NCBI RefSeq assembly: GCF_004193175.1
Contig: NZ_SAUH01000001.1
Coordinates: 5,613,501 to 5,677,500 of the forward strand
Direction: 5' to 3'
Length of the DNA stretch: 64,000 nt
DNA from: Streptomyces sp. RFCAC02
GTDB lineage: Bacteria; Actinomycetota; Actinomycetes; Streptomycetales; Streptomycetaceae
Part shown: positions 52,431 to 60,094 of the stretch, piece after piece
Layout: every line of letters starts with the position of its first letter
Numbering within the stretch: the first letter of the stretch is position 1
Position numbers and translations under genes: made by a program
The notes under the pieces: generated by a model
What the model was told of the DNA's origin: nothing
Databases searched by the model: none
The model's input: the letters and a program-made list of their open reading frames with translations, nothing else

Positions 52431-52661
52431 TTATACGGGTCGTTGAGCGCGGAGCAGTTCGTGCGCCTCCGCCCGGGACCGGACGCGCACGCCCCAGGTC
52501 ACCAACTGGGCGCGCATCCAGTGGGCGTCCACCTCCCAGTCACGGCAGATCCGGTTGAGGCTGGTGCCGTTCCGGTAGGCGGTGACGATCTCGGCCGCGT
52601 GCCGGACGACGTCGGCACGCCGCGCGTCCCGCAGGTCTCGCGCCATTCGGGGTGTGGTCAC
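52431..52661 (-). CDS. Small putative DNA-binding protein
   Basis: This 76-residue protein contains AAEIVTAYRNGTSLNRICRD followed by EVDAHWMRAQLVTWGVRVRS, which looks like a helix-turn-helix of the resolvase/Hin type. No further domain is present. The GTG start overlaps the stop of the 120-residue gene upstream by 4 nt, so it is the last gene of a small coupled operon. ATG 52646 is an alternative start (71 residues). Confidence 0.65.
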   Translation of the reverse strand: MTTPRMARDLRDARRADVVRHAAEIVTAYRNGTSLNRICRDWEVDAHWMRAQLVTWGVRVRSRAEAHELLRAQRPV

Positions 52662-53020
52662 CGCTCGAACTCCGCCATCAGCGCGTCGACTTCCCGGTGC
52701 AGGCAGATCATGGCCCAGGAACACGGAGCCGGGTGCGCCTCGAACAGGGTGCAGTAGTGTTCCTCGGCTCCTTCCTGCCCGTTGCCGGTGTCGCAGTCGG
52801 CCAGGACGTGGAACCGGACGGTCGGGTCGCGGTCGGACCAGACGGCCCAGACGGCTTCGGGGAGCGCGTCGGGGCGGTCGGCCGCGTAGGCGAAGTGGGG
52901 CTGGAACGGCGGGTGTTCTGCCAGTTCGCACCGCACGAGCGTGGTCTCGACGCGCAACCGGACGGTGAGGAACGAGGGCGGGACGAACGCACGCCGCCCG
53001 CACACGAAGACAGGGTTCAT
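52658..53020 (-). CDS. Hypothetical protein, 120 residues
   Basis: No family is recognised. The protein is soluble, with strand-rich beginnings (VFVCGRRAFVPPSFLTVRLR, VETTLVRCELAEH). It has four or five cysteines including ADCDTGNG and EEHYCTLFEAHPAPCSWAMI, and an acidic end (EVDALMAEFER). It starts 5 nt after a predicted 47-residue membrane peptide and overlaps the small DNA-binding gene downstream, so all are probably translated together. The context is divergent from an XRE/DUF397 set. Confidence 0.6.
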   Translation of the reverse strand: MNPVFVCGRRAFVPPSFLTVRLRVETTLVRCELAEHPPFQPHFAYAADRPDALPEAVWAVWSDRDPTVRFHVLADCDTGNGQEGAEEHYCTLFEAHPAPCSWAMICLHREVDALMAEFER

Positions 53021-53025
53021 GGCAC

Positions 53026-53169
53026 TCAGGGGTGGACGAGGACGGACAGGAGCACACCGAGCGCGACGCCGACGAGTCCGCACAGGACCGGGACGGCGGC
53101 CCTGCTCGCGGCGGACCACAGCACACCGGCCACCGACGGGCGACGGCGCGCGTGACGGCCATCAGGCAC
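53026..53169 (-). CDS. Predicted 47-residue single-span membrane peptide
   Basis: This short open frame starts at GTG 53169 and ends at TGA 53026-53028. It begins with Arg/His-rich residues (VPDGRHARRRPS) and continues with one hydrophobic segment (VPVLCGLVGVALGVLLSVLV). It fills the gap between the 87- and 120-residue genes (18 nt after the first stop, 5 nt before the next ATG). The fit to the operon and the membrane segment argue for a real gene, but no ribosome-binding site is clear and internal GTG codons could be the start. Confidence 0.45.
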   Translation of the reverse strand: MPDGRHARRRPSVAGVLWSAASRAAVPVLCGLVGVALGVLLSVLVHP

Positions 53170-53187
53170 GGCGGGACGCGGGACGTG

Positions 53188-53451
53188 TCACGGACGACCG
53201 CGCCGGCTGCGGGCACCGGCCTCCGCGCCACCGATAGGCCGTACGGCCTCCACCCGCGCGTCCCACTCCAGCCCGCCGCTCAACGGCCGCAGGTAGACGA
53301 ACCCGTTGATGAGGTCCATGACACGCCCGACACGCGCCGTCGCGGAGTCCCGCACCACACCCCCGATCACCACACCCGTCGTGAACTCCACACCCGTCAC
53401 CGCATCCACCGTTCGGGTGGACACCGACTCCTCGGTCGTACTCTGGTCCAT
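53188..53451 (-). CDS. Hypothetical protein, 87 residues
   Basis: This small soluble protein has a beta-rich centre (GVEFTTGVVIGGVVRDSATA, then RVGRVMDLINGFVYLRPLSG) and an Arg-rich tail. No family is recognised, but its size and position opposite an XRE regulator are common in Streptomyces. It is the first gene of a coupled four-gene minus-strand operon and is transcribed divergently from the XRE/DUF397 genes over 145 nt. Confidence 0.65.
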   Translation of the reverse strand: MDQSTTEESVSTRTVDAVTGVEFTTGVVIGGVVRDSATARVGRVMDLINGFVYLRPLSGGLEWDARVEAVRPIGGAEAGARSRRGRP

Positions 53452-53596
53452 GGCTGCCTGCTTCCTCTTCCACTGGTAGGGCGGTCCACACCCCCGGGCC
53501 GGTGGCTCGGTCGCGGGGGCTCGACTCCTTTGCGGGACCGGTATATCGGGTATCCAGTGCGGTAGTGACGGCTTCAGCGCTCGCAGTGAAAGCCAC

Positions 53597-54496
53597 ATGA
53601 TCGACTTCTCCGCGCTCCGGACAGACAAAGGGGAGATCAGCGCATTGCAAGAGGTGCCAGAACGGGACGACTTCAGTGAACCCCCACAGCGGCCGACGGC
53701 GGTGGAACGCCTCGGCGCCAACGTGCGGCGGGTGCGAGTGGGTCGGCGGATGACGCAGAAGGGGCTGTCCAGCGCCACCGGATACTCCGAGAGCTACATC
53801 AGCCAGGTGGAGTCAGGACAGTTGGTCCCGAGCCTGAAATTCGTACAGGGCTGCGACACGGCCTTCGAGACGCACGGGCTGTTCGCCGACCTGCTCAAGC
53901 AGTTGGAGGAGGGCGACGCCCCCTCGTGGTTCCTGCCCTACCTGCAACTGGAACGCCGCGCGTCACGGATACTGGACTACTCGCCCAACTTGATCATGGG
54001 CGTGCTCCAGACTGAGGCGTACGCCCGAGCGGTGTTCGAGGCGGCGCACCCACGGGAAGAGCCCCAAGTGATCGACGGCAAGGTCGAAGCCAGACTTCGC
54101 CGACGTGTGGTGTTTCAACGGGCGAAGCCACCAGAGCTGTGGGTCATCCTTCACGAAGGGTGCCTTCGCACTGTGGTTGGGGGGCCGACCGTGATGGCCG
54201 AGCAGTTGGCCTATCTGTTGGAAGCGTCGATCTCCCCGTGGATCGATTTGCAGGTGCTGCCCTTCTCGGCTGGAGTCGTCGCTGAGCACCTGATGCCATA
54301 CACACTGCTCGCGCTGAGTGACCGACCTGCAGTGATGTATTCGGACGGGCCGCGCGGTGGCCGGGTCTACGACTCTGCTGAGACGGTTGCATGGAGTTTC
54401 GATAACTATGATCGTCTGCGGGCCAACGCCTTGTCTCTGAACCGGTCGCGGTCCCTGATCGAATCCCTGTTGAAGGAGCTGCACGATGCACGCTGA
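53597..54496 (+). CDS. XRE-type helix-turn-helix regulator with DUF5753 domain
   Basis: This 299-residue regulator has an N-terminal helix-turn-helix at about residues 38-75 (NVRRVRVGRRMTQKGLSSAT, then GYSESYISQVESGQLVPSLK) and a DUF5753 sensor-like domain (DYSPNLIMGVLQTEAYARAV, SPWIDLQVLPFSAGVVAEHL). It overlaps the DUF397 gene by 11 nt. In Streptomyces such pairs act as switch modules in development or antibiotic control. Base composition is lower in GC than that of the neighbours. The first 30 residues are acidic and the real start may be slightly downstream. Confidence 0.92.
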   Translation: MIDFSALRTDKGEISALQEVPERDDFSEPPQRPTAVERLGANVRRVRVGRRMTQKGLSSATGYSESYISQVESGQLVPSLKFVQGCDTAFETHGLFADLLKQLEEGDAPSWFLPYLQLERRASRILDYSPNLIMGVLQTEAYARAVFEAAHPREEPQVIDGKVEARLRRRVVFQRAKPPELWVILHEGCLRTVVGGPTVMAEQLAYLLEASISPWIDLQVLPFSAGVVAEHLMPYTLLALSDRPAVMYSDGPRGGRVYDSAETVAWSFDNYDRLRANALSLNRSRSLIESLLKELHDAR

Positions 54497-54704
54497 CTTG
54501 CAGATTGGTGACGCCGAGTGGATCAAGTCGTCCTACAGCCAGGGGGACGGCGGTCAGTGCGTTGAGTTCAGCCGTTCGTTCGCCGAGTTGGGTGCGGTGC
54601 CTGTTCGGGACAGCAAGGACCCGGGCGGCTCGGCCCTCACGTTCTCTGCCGGTGGGTGGCAGGGCTTCGTCCGCGCGGTGAAGCGCGGCGAGGTGCGAGC
54701 CTGA
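54486..54704 (+). CDS. DUF397 protein (copy 1)
   Basis: This 72-residue partner protein has the DUF397 signature AEWIKSSYSQGDGGQCVEFS, then VPVRDSKDPGGSALTFSAGG and WQGFVRAVKRGEV. DUF397 proteins typically act with the adjacent XRE regulator. Its start lies inside the XRE gene (11-nt overlap). A second copy of the gene follows 147 nt downstream and is about 75% identical in protein sequence. Confidence 0.92.
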   Translation: MHADLQIGDAEWIKSSYSQGDGGQCVEFSRSFAELGAVPVRDSKDPGGSALTFSAGGWQGFVRAVKRGEVRA

Positions 54705-54851
54705 TCGGCTCCTCCAACCACAGCGGCCTCGTCGCTCATCCTTACGGAGGAGCGGTGGGGCCGTGAGCCGCACGACGACTGAGCAAGCCTCTGCCGCTTC
54801 TGGCGGGGGAGAAGCCGCCAACCCATCGGGACTACTCGAAGGAGTCACGGA

Positions 54852-55070
54852 ATGCGCGTTCACCTCAATCTTGCTGGCGCCGAGTGGATCAAGTCGTCCT
54901 ACAGCGAGGCCACTGGAGGGCAGTGCGTTGAGTTCAGCCGTTCGTTCGCCGAGTTGGGGGCGGTGCCCGTGCGGGACAGCAAGGTCCCGCACGGCTCCGC
55001 CCTCATCTTCTCTACCGGTGGGTGGCAGGGCTTCATCCGCGCGGTGAAGCACAGTGACGTGCGAGCCTGA
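54852..55070 (+). CDS. DUF397 protein (copy 2)
   Basis: This 72-residue paralogue of the preceding DUF397 gene (AEWIKSSYSEATGGQCVEFS, SFAELGAVPVRDSK, WQGFIRAVKHSDV) differs mainly in the N-terminus and in DSKVPHGSALIFSTG. The duplicated unit is about 366 nt and includes the downstream hairpin region, so it arose by a local tandem duplication. The two copies may have different partners. Confidence 0.92.
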   Translation: MRVHLNLAGAEWIKSSYSEATGGQCVEFSRSFAELGAVPVRDSKVPHGSALIFSTGGWQGFIRAVKHSDVRA

Positions 55071-55088
55071 CCGGCTCCTCTGACCACA

Positions 55089-55130
55089 GCGGCCCCGCCC
55101 GCCTTCCTCACGGAGGAGCGGCGGGGCCGC
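55089..55130 (+). terminator. Hairpin after the second DUF397 gene
   Basis: A perfect 11-bp inverted repeat (GCGGCCCCGCC at 55089-55099, GGCGGGGCCGC at 55120-55130) with a 20-nt loop. A decayed equivalent follows the first DUF397 gene. It may attenuate transcription into the cyclo-ligase-like gene. Confidence 0.5.
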
Positions 55131-55161
55131 GGAGCCGGGTGGCGACATGAGAGGGCTGCGC

Positions 55162-55896
55162 ATGTCGGAGATCACCGAGTCGAAGAGCCGCCTGCGGAAC
55201 CGCGTGTGGGATGTGCTGGAGCGTGAGCGGATCGCGCCCCATGGCGGGCGGGGACGTATCCCGGCGTTCGTCGGGGCGGAACTCGCTGCTGATCGTCTTG
55301 CCGAGCTGCCTGCGTGGCGGGCCGCCTCTGTCATCAAGGCCGTGCCGGATCGCGCGCAACAGCCCGTACGCGCGAGGGCTCTCCGCGAGCGCAAGATCGT
55401 GTGCATGGCCGCCCCCCGGCTTGCTGCTCCCCAGCCGTTCTGCCTCCTGGACCCGGAACGTCTGGCCGGGGAACCCGCCGCGATCGCGGAGCGGCATGCG
55501 GCCGTCGAAGCGGGGCGTCCGGTCTCGACAGCGGAGATGCAGCCCGTGGACATGGTGGTCTGCGGCAGTGTCGCCGTCGGGTACACGGGTGCCCGGCTCG
55601 GGAAGGGCGCTGGTTACACCGATATCGAGGCGGCGCTTCTGCAGGAGGCGGGGCTGATCGGTGAACAGACGCTCATGGTCACGACAGTCCATGACGCACA
55701 GGTCCTCGACCAGGAGATTCCCGAGGGGGAACACGACTTCCGTGTCGATGTAATCGTCACTCCGACCCGTACGATCCACGCCACCGCACCCCGCAGATCC
55801 AGGGGAATCCTCTGGCACCTCCTGAGTGAGGAGGCGATCATGTCCATCCCCGCTCTGGGGAACCGGCAGGACAGGCCACGGCACGGCGCTCGCTGA
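55162..55896 (+). CDS. 5-formyltetrahydrofolate cyclo-ligase family protein
   Basis: This 244-residue protein has the family's ATP-binding signature GARLGKGAGYTDIEAALLQE (about residues 150-170) and a C-terminal part VTTVHDAQVLDQEIPEGEHD, as in 5-formyltetrahydrofolate cyclo-ligases, which convert 5-formyl-THF to methenyl-THF. The N-terminal half is unlike classic YgfA/MTHFS and ends in a Met-Ala-Ala-Pro-Arg-Leu segment. ATG 55162 is favoured by GAGAGGG 6 nt upstream; ATG 55147 is possible. The pathway role here is uncertain because it follows a DUF397 module, not folate genes. Confidence 0.75.
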   Translation: MSEITESKSRLRNRVWDVLERERIAPHGGRGRIPAFVGAELAADRLAELPAWRAASVIKAVPDRAQQPVRARALRERKIVCMAAPRLAAPQPFCLLDPERLAGEPAAIAERHAAVEAGRPVSTAEMQPVDMVVCGSVAVGYTGARLGKGAGYTDIEAALLQEAGLIGEQTLMVTTVHDAQVLDQEIPEGEHDFRVDVIVTPTRTIHATAPRRSRGILWHLLSEEAIMSIPALGNRQDRPRHGAR

Positions 55897-55912
55897 ACCT
55901 GCCGGGTTCCGC

Positions 55913-56605
55913 TCAGGGGACCAGAGGGCCTGCCAGGATCTTCCGTGCCGTCCGCTCGTCGCCGGTCCAGGTGAGTGCCGGGCCGGTGGCGGGGAGGCGG
56001 CCCCAGAGTGTCAGCAGCAGGTCCGCCGCCGTTCCGGCCACTGTCGCGACGGGCTCACCGGGGCCGTACGTCCAGGTCGTCCCCGTGTCGGTGGCGATCA
56101 CGTGCAGCGCGTGCGCGGGCGGTGTGGCCCGGCCCCGGGTGATCTGGCGGGGGGCCATCATGGCGAACACCTCGGACACGCCGTCGTCGGCGAGGTCCGT
56201 GTCCGGCGGGGTGGGTGTGCCGACGGCGTTCTCGGCGTCCCAGCGGTGCACCACGGTCTCCAGTGCCCGCCGCCGCTGCCAGAAGCCACGCGTCGCGGGC
56301 GGGAAGAACGTCCACGCCGGGGTGGCGGGGTCGCCGTCCAGCGCGTCGAGCAGGACGGCGCAGGCGTCGCCGAACCAGGCGTCCAGCTCCGCCGGGTCGC
56401 GGGGGGCGTCCGGCGGCCGGTGGTCGCCGTGCCCTTCGGTGACGGCGCGGGCGGCCCAGTGATTGCCCGAACCGAGGTGGTTGGCGAGGTCGTAGAGGGT
56501 CCAGTCGCCGCAGTGGGCCACCGGGGCCGAGAGATCGCCGGCGAGCGTGGCCCGGAACGCGTCGAGTTCCCGGCGGAGATGCGTGAGATAGGCGTTGTGA
56601 TCCAC
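55913..56605 (-). CDS. Maleylpyruvate isomerase-like mycothiol-dependent protein
   Basis: This 230-residue protein has the DinB/maleylpyruvate-isomerase N-terminal fold: HCGDWTLYDLANHLGSGNHW with the metal-binding His, and VVHRWDAENAVGTPTPPDTD with a further His. A C-terminal domain follows (GTAADLLLTLWGRLPATGPA). Relatives use mycothiol to isomerise or detoxify small molecules. The GTG start has no clear Shine-Dalgarno sequence, but TAGCGT lies 7 nt upstream, so a leaderless mRNA is possible. It is convergent with the cyclo-ligase-like gene and divergent from a paralogue. Confidence 0.82.
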   Translation of the reverse strand: MDHNAYLTHLRRELDAFRATLAGDLSAPVAHCGDWTLYDLANHLGSGNHWAARAVTEGHGDHRPPDAPRDPAELDAWFGDACAVLLDALDGDPATPAWTFFPPATRGFWQRRRALETVVHRWDAENAVGTPTPPDTDLADDGVSEVFAMMAPRQITRGRATPPAHALHVIATDTGTTWTYGPGEPVATVAGTAADLLLTLWGRLPATGPALTWTGDERTARKILAGPLVP

Positions 56606-56612
56606 GGGCAGC

Positions 56613-56618
56613 ACGCTA
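56613..56618 (-). promoter_or_regulatory. Candidate leaderless -10 element (TAGCGT)
   Basis: TAGCGT on the minus strand ends 7 nt before the GTG at 56605, which has no Shine-Dalgarno sequence. The spacing fits a leaderless transcript. Confidence 0.35.
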
Positions 56619-56718
56619 CGTCGCCCGTCCGGGGGACGACAGGTCGTTTTCCCGCGCGAGGGGACGCACCGATGTATTCGTTGGCGGGCGCGGAGTCCGG
56701 CTGTCACGCTTCGGCGGT

Positions 56719-57570
56719 ATGAGTCATGAATCCCCCGGCCTGCCCGGTACTTCCTGGCTGGGCGCCCCGATCGACGCCCGTCCGTTGTTCGGCCCGGAAC
56801 TGGCGACCCTTGTCGCGACCCTGCGCGACCTGCGTCCGGCCGACTGGCGCAGGAAGGCGGTCCCGCGGTGGACCGTGCACGATGTCGCCGCCCACATCCT
56901 CGGGGACTGTCTCGCACGCCTCGACGACACCCCCGGCGGCCTGCGGGGCGGCCCGCGCCCCGGGGAGACACTTGAGGCGTTCATCCACCGCACCAACCAG
57001 GAGTGGGTCGATCTCCACGCCGGCGACGAACCCGCCGCGCTCATCGGGGAACTGGAGGCGGCGGGGACCCGGCTCGCCGGACGGTTCGCCACCGCCGACC
57101 CCGAGGCGCCCGCCATGGGCGTCTCGTGGGCGGGGGCCGATCCGGCGCCGGCGTGGCTGGACATCGCCCGGGAGTTCACCGAGTACTGGACGCACCGGCA
57201 GCAGATCCGTCATGCCGTCGGGCACGGCACCGACCCGGAGCCGGGCGCCCTGTCCGTGGTCCTCGACACCTCCATGCGGGCGCTGCCGCACACCCTGCGG
57301 CACACGGCGGCACCCGCCGGGACCCGCGTCGAGGTGATCGCCGAGGGTGCGGGCGGCGGCCGGTGGACCGCAACCGCCACCCCGGACCGCTGGTCCCTGG
57401 CCGAACCGCCCGGCGGAGCGCCGGACGCCTCGGTGGTCGTGGACACGGAGACGCTCTGGCTGCTGTGCACACGAGGCATCGAGCCCGCCACCGCGCTGGG
57501 CCGGGCCGAGGTCCGGGGCGAACGCAGGCTCGCCGAAGCGGCCTGCGGGATCATATCCATCGTCCGCTGA
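56719..57570 (+). CDS. Maleylpyruvate isomerase N-terminal domain protein
   Basis: This 283-residue paralogue of the previous gene begins with a DinB-like domain (WRRKAVPRWTVHDVAAHILG with the conserved His, EYWTHRQQIRHAVGHGTDPE with the second metal region). It ends with an SCP2/MDMPI-like C-terminal domain (SVVVDTETLWLLCTRGIEPA). The substrate is unknown; a role in mycothiol-based detoxification is inferred from the family. The ATG has no obvious ribosome-binding site. Confidence 0.82.
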   Translation: MSHESPGLPGTSWLGAPIDARPLFGPELATLVATLRDLRPADWRRKAVPRWTVHDVAAHILGDCLARLDDTPGGLRGGPRPGETLEAFIHRTNQEWVDLHAGDEPAALIGELEAAGTRLAGRFATADPEAPAMGVSWAGADPAPAWLDIAREFTEYWTHRQQIRHAVGHGTDPEPGALSVVLDTSMRALPHTLRHTAAPAGTRVEVIAEGAGGGRWTATATPDRWSLAEPPGGAPDASVVVDTETLWLLCTRGIEPATALGRAEVRGERRLAEAACGIISIVR

Positions 57571-57590
57571 CGCCGCTCGCCGGGCCGACG

Positions 57591-58429
57591 TCAGGCGAGC
57601 ACGGCGAGGAGCCGTTCCGCGAACTCCGCCGGACGTTCCACCGCCCCCAGGTGCCCGCCGGGGAACTCGGCGAGCGGCGTCCCGAGCAACTCGGCGAGCC
57701 GGGCGGCCGGCCCGTACAGCGGTTCGATGCCGCGCGACTCGGCACCGGCCGCCGGCACGAGCTTCCCCGCCGCCGCCCGCAGCGCCGCCGCGTCCGGGAC
57801 GGTCGAGGAGAACGGGACCAGCATGTGGCCGAGGAAGACAGGCATGTTGGCGTGCATGCGGGGCGCCATCTCCACGATCGCGGGCGGGAGTTCGCCGGAG
57901 CGCTCCGCCTGTTCCGCCGTGCCGCCCAGCCCTTCGGCGAACCGCGCCGACGCGGCGGCGACCCCCTCGGCCCGGAAGACGTCCCGCACATCGGCGAACA
58001 GCGCCCGGTGGGGCGCCGGATCCGGCAGGAGGCCGAGCAGCGGCGGCTCGTGGGCGACGACCCGCCGCAGCCGGTCCGCATGGCGGGCCAGCAGATCGAC
58101 GGCGACGATCGCGCCCGAACTGCACCCCAGCACCGACGCGTCACCGTCCGGCGCGAGCGCGTCCAGCAGCCTGCGGGCGTCGTCGCTCCACTCGGACACC
58201 CGCTGGTCGGCGAGGGGTCCGTCGAGGGGACTGCGCGACAGGCCGCGCGGATCGTACGAGATGACGGTGTACCGCTCGGCGAGCCGTGGCGCCATGCCCG
58301 CGTACAGGCCCGCGTCGGCGGCGCCGCCGGGTATCAGCAGGAGGGCCGGGCCGCTGCCGCGCACCTCGTAGCGGAGGGTGGCGCCGGGCACCGCGAGCGT
58401 GCCGGTACGGGGGTGGCGGCCGTGGTCAT
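57591..58429 (-). CDS. Alpha/beta hydrolase with an apparent start-proximal frameshift
   Basis: The protein of about 278 residues has an alpha/beta-hydrolase fold: oxyanion HG-like loop LLLIPGGAADAGLYAG, nucleophile elbow LGCSSGAIVAVDLLARH (Ser about residue 110) and a C-terminal EFPGGHLGAVERPAEF with the catalytic His. The start that fits the neighbour is ATG 58429, which overlaps the tetR stop as ATGA, but the frame is lost at the G5 tract 58409-58413 on the plus strand. One extra C on the coding strand would give MTTAATPRTGTLAVPGAT and restore the fold's N-terminus. Otherwise GTG 58391 would be the start (266 residues). Confidence 0.8.
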
Positions 58430-59013
58430 GACGTGCTCCGTTCAGACGTGGACGGCCAGTTCCGCAGGGCACCGTGCAGCGCGGCGAGGGCCTGCGACCA
58501 GGACTCCTCCACGGCACGTGGGTGGGCGAAACCGCCGCCGAGTTCGAGATGGATGAAGCCGTGGAAGGTGGCGCGCAGCAGCCGGGCGGCGTCGGTCGTG
58601 TCCGGCTCGGTCAGGCCGTAGGCGCGCAGCATGCCGTAGGTCAGCTCGACGTTGCGGCGCAGGACCGGCGAATCCCCCAGCTCCCCGGGGTCCATCCGCA
58701 TCTGGGTGGCGGCGTAGCGGCCGGGGTGGTCGAGGGCGTAGCGGCGGTAGGCGCCGGCGAACGCGACGAGCGCCTCCTCGCCGGCCCGGCCCGCGATGGC
58801 GTCGGCGATGCGGTCGTTCATCTCGGCACCGCCGAGCAGGGCGATCCGTACGCGGATGTCGCGGAGGTTCCGGACGTGCGCGTACAGGCTCGCGTCCTTC
58901 ACGCCGAAGTGCCGCGCGAGGGCCGAGACGGTGACCCGGTCGAGCCCCGCCTCGTCCGCCAGCCGCGCCGCGGCCTCCGTGATCCGGGCCGCGCTCAGAC
59001 CGGCACGGGCCAT
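58426..59013 (-). CDS. TetR/AcrR family transcriptional regulator
   Basis: This 195-residue repressor has an N-terminal helix-turn-helix (ITEAAARLADEAGLDRVTVS, ALARHFGVKDASLYAHVRNL) and a C-terminal domain of the WHG/TetR_C_33 type (LLRATFHGFIHLELGGGFAH). It is coupled to the hydrolase gene downstream (4-nt overlap), so it probably controls its own operon, sensing a small molecule the hydrolase acts on. A CCTAGG-based palindrome lies 56 nt upstream. Confidence 0.92.
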   Translation of the reverse strand: MARAGLSAARITEAAARLADEAGLDRVTVSALARHFGVKDASLYAHVRNLRDIRVRIALLGGAEMNDRIADAIAGRAGEEALVAFAGAYRRYALDHPGRYAATQMRMDPGELGDSPVLRRNVELTYGMLRAYGLTEPDTTDAARLLRATFHGFIHLELGGGFAHPRAVEESWSQALAALHGALRNWPSTSERSTS

Positions 59014-59068
59014 GCGTCACCTCCACGGCTCCCGGGCTCCAGGGTTTCCGAAGCCAGCAAGGCAGTAA

Positions 59069-59083
59069 CCTAGGCCCCCTAGG
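59069..59083. promoter_or_regulatory. TetR operator candidate
   Basis: Two CCTAGG hexamers separated by CCC form a 15-bp near-palindrome upstream of the tetR gene. TetR-type repressors commonly bind dyads of this size. Confidence 0.45.
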
Positions 59084-59250
59084 AAAGCCTGCGCAACCGT
59101 TTATCTCCGAGCCGGACGCACCGCGCTGCCGGTCCCGGCCGTTCCGCCCGGTTGAGGCCCATCCCCACGACGCGATGACGCCCGCGGATTCGGATGCCCC
59201 ACCGTGAGTTCGAGACGAACCCACCGATCGATCTCCCGGAGCACACCATC

Positions 59251-59277
59251 CGACCCTCGAATCCCCACCGAGGGTCG
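59251..59277. promoter_or_regulatory. Perfect 9-bp inverted repeat of unknown role
   Basis: CGACCCTCG and CGAGGGTCG flank a 9-nt loop. No T-tract follows, so it is more likely a protein-binding dyad than a terminator. Confidence 0.35.
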
Positions 59278-59296
59278 ATACTGGCGGACTCGCCTA

Positions 59297-59356
59297 TTCA
59301 ACTGTCGCCAGTTCGCCGAGGAGTCCAACCGGCTGGTGACCTTGTGTGGTCACCAG
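59297..59356 (+). repeat. Imperfect direct repeat, left copy
   Basis: These 60 nt match 60095-60154 at about 46 positions in the same orientation. The two copies bracket the nucleotidyltransferase gene; the right copy joins an integrase remnant. Confidence 0.55.
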
Positions 59357-59417
59357 CGGCGTGCGGCTCCAGGCCGTCTCTTTCATCGACCACGGCCAGG
59401 GGCCTTGAGTCCGCTGA

Positions 59418-59423
59418 TAGATT
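59418..59423 (+). promoter_or_regulatory. Candidate leaderless -10 element for the nucleotidyltransferase gene
   Basis: TAGATT ends 6 nt before GTG 59430, which has no Shine-Dalgarno sequence. This spacing fits a leaderless mRNA, as also proposed at 20086. Confidence 0.45.
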
Positions 59424-59429
59424 CCTGCG

Positions 59430-60071
59430 GTGAGCGAGCAACTGCCCAGCGGCGGCATGGAGCTGTCACCCGACCAGATCGAAGCCCTCCACGCCAGGTG
59501 GTCTTCCTGCTGGACCCCGAGTGAGGTCGCGCAGCAGTTGGCCGGGATCGGCACGCCCTGGTACGTGGCCGCGGGCTGGGCGCTGGACCTGTTCCGCGGC
59601 AGGCAGACGCGCGCTCATGGGGACATCGAGATCGCGATTCCGACCGCGGGCTTCCCCGAGGTCCACCACCGATTCCCCGGATATGTCTTCGACGCGGCAG
59701 GCAGTGGCCGGATCTGGGAGGACGCCACACCGGAGGTGCTCGCCGCCGTACATCAGACTTGGCTCCGCGATCCGGCCACCGGCAACTACCTGCTCGACGT
59801 GTTCCGCGAACCGCACGACGGCGACACCTGGATCTGCCGACGCGATGAGAGGATCCGGCTTCCCTACAGCGACATCATCCATCACACCCAAGACGGCATC
59901 CCGTATCTGGCGCCCGAACTGGTCCTGCTGTTCAAGGCCGAGCATGCCCGCCGAAAAGATCAATCCGACTTCGACGCGACCGTCCCACACATGTCCCCGG
60001 CTCAGCGCGAGATCCTGGCCGAACTACTCGACCGCGTACACCCGGGGCATCCCTGGATTGCGGTTCTGTAG
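59430..60071 (+). CDS. Nucleotidyltransferase-domain protein (ANT(2'')-like)
   Basis: This 213-residue protein has the small nucleotidyltransferase core GTPWYVAAGWALDLFRGRQT followed by RAHGDIEIAIPTAG, with the paired acidic residues (DIEI) that bind metal, and a later Asp (YLLDVFREPHDGDTW). The layout resembles aminoglycoside-2''-nucleotidyltransferases and their unknown relatives, but actual resistance is unproven. The C-terminal half has YLAPELVLLFKAEHARRKDQ, also seen in such enzymes. It sits between imperfect direct repeats beside an integrase remnant, which points to acquisition by transfer. Confidence 0.75.
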   Translation: MSEQLPSGGMELSPDQIEALHARWSSCWTPSEVAQQLAGIGTPWYVAAGWALDLFRGRQTRAHGDIEIAIPTAGFPEVHHRFPGYVFDAAGSGRIWEDATPEVLAAVHQTWLRDPATGNYLLDVFREPHDGDTWICRRDERIRLPYSDIIHHTQDGIPYLAPELVLLFKAEHARRKDQSDFDATVPHMSPAQREILAELLDRVHPGHPWIAVL

Positions 60072-60094
60072 CCGGCTACTGGTGCGCTCGCGTG

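Larger units (their letters stand above)
59014..59429. other. Gene-less stretch with regulatory dyads and half of an imperfect repeat
   Basis: No convincing gene lies in these 416 nt. They hold the tetR operator candidate (59069-59083), a 9-bp hairpin (59251-59277), one copy of an imperfect 60-nt direct repeat (59297-59356) and a leaderless -10 element (59418-59423) for the next gene. Short open frames such as 59194-59433 have no coding pattern. Confidence 0.6.

Noticed and set aside
59194..59433. 79-residue plus-strand open frame upstream of the nucleotidyltransferase gene
   Set aside because: No ribosome-binding site, no recognisable pattern, and it overlaps an imperfect repeat shared with non-coding DNA.
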